From Comamonadaceae bacterium (GTDB taxonomy: Bacteria > Pseudomonadota > Gammaproteobacteria > Burkholderiales > Burkholderiaceae_C), in contig JAJTEW010000008.1 of assembly GCA_021299875.1 (NCBI GenBank), positions 124,001 to 188,000 on the forward strand: DNA of 64,000 nucleotides. Reading direction: 5' to 3'. A program made the translations under genes and the position numbers. Positions 63,259 through 64,000 of the stretch are shown one piece after another. Below the pieces are notes generated by a model. That model had not been told where the DNA came from. It was given only the letters and a program-made list of their open reading frames with translations, and did not search any database. Positions within the stretch are counted from its first letter, which is position 1. Every line of letters starts with the position of its first letter.

Positions 63259-64000
63259 TTAACGGCCCAAGTTGGTCCAGGTCTCGATGACGGTGTCCGG
63301 ATTCAGCGAAATGGAGCTGATGCCTTGGTCCATCAACCAATGCGCGAAATCTGGATGGTCGGAGGGACCTTGTCCGCAAATGCCGATGTACTTTCCCTGC
63401 GCCAAACAAGCCTGAATGGCTTGTGAGATCAATGCAGTCACCGCAGGGTCACGTTCGTCAAAGTCAGCGGCCAACAACGCCAAGCCCGAGTCGCGGTCTA
63501 GACCCAAGGTCAGTTGTGTCAGGTCGTTGGAGCCAATCGAGAAGCCATCAAAGAATGCGAGAAACTGCGCAGCCAAAATGGCGTTGCTCGGCACTTCGCA
63601 CATCATGATGATTTTGAGTTCGTTTTCACCACGGCGCAGCCCTTGGCTGGCCAACAGTTGGGTGACCTTTTCGGCCTGCCCCAGCGTGCGGACAAAAGGC
63701 ACCATGATCTGCACATTGGTCAGACCCATCTCACCGCGCACCCGCTTAAGGGCTTCGCACTCCATGGCAAAGGCCTCACCGAAGTCTGCGCTGATATAGC
63801 GCGCCGCGCCCCTGAAGCCCAGCATCGGGTTTTCTTCTTCCGGCTCATAGCGGCTGCCGCCAATCAGTTTGCGGTATTCGTTGCTCTTGAAGTCTGACAA
63901 GCGCACGATGACTGGCTTGGGCCAGAATGCGGCCGCGATGCTGGCCACGCCTTCGGCGACCTTATCGACATAGAAAGCACGGGGAGAAGCGTGGCCACGG
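63259..64000 (-). CDS. ppsA: Phosphoenolpyruvate synthase, C-terminal part (N-terminus outside the window)
   Basis: [68 protein letters not shown]...[20 protein letters not shown]...[30 protein letters not shown]. Confidence 0.97.
   Translation of the reverse strand, partial: RGHASPRAFYVDKVAEGVASIAAAFWPKPVIVRLSDFKSNEYRKLIGGSRYEPEEENPMLGFRGAARYISADFGEAFAMECEALKRVRGEMGLTNVQIMVPFVRTLGQAEKVTQLLASQGLRRGENELKIIMMCEVPSNAILAAQFLAFFDGFSIGSNDLTQLTLGLDRDSGLALLAADFDERDPAVTALISQAIQACLAQGKYIGICGQGPSDHPDFAHWLMDQGISSISLNPDTVIETWTNLGR

Overview
The window looks like a core-chromosome segment from a betaproteobacterium; protein content and gene order suggest Burkholderiales/Comamonadaceae (inference, no database search was run). 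Almost all DNA is covered by housekeeping genes: ligA-zipA-smc; dapC-dapE-prmB; an ABC-F ATPase; tRNA-Lys; tcdA-yeeE; cpoB-pal-tolB; msbA; rng-maf-rlmH-rsfS-nadD-hemF-plsC-like-purD-yebC; a HerA-like ATPase; clpA-clpS; a cold-shock gene; the ihfA-pheT-pheS-rplT-rpmI-infC-thrS cluster; monomeric icd and convergent aceA; a SWIB-domain gene; a TPP enzyme; clpB; moaE-moaD-moeA-thrC-hom-alaA; bcp; phoH; dnaB-rplI-rpsR-priB-rpsF; an SSS-family symporter; and ppsA (cut by the window edge, as is ligA). I saw no transposases, integrases, prophage, CRISPR arrays or rRNA, and no obvious new multi-gene system. The most interesting signals are small. (1) tcdA (ct6A dehydratase) overlaps the 5' end of tRNA-Lys(UUU), a predicted substrate class of the enzyme, and appears to lack its usual C-terminus. 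(2) The upstream yeeE has an apparent C-terminal frameshift. (3) The pheS leader has an unannotated Phe-containing ORF threaded through a terminator-like hairpin and overlapping the pheS start. (4) Paired palindromes lie 30 bp apart upstream of aceA. (5) infC appears to use an AUC start codon. (6) The bcp leader has mutually exclusive hairpins.
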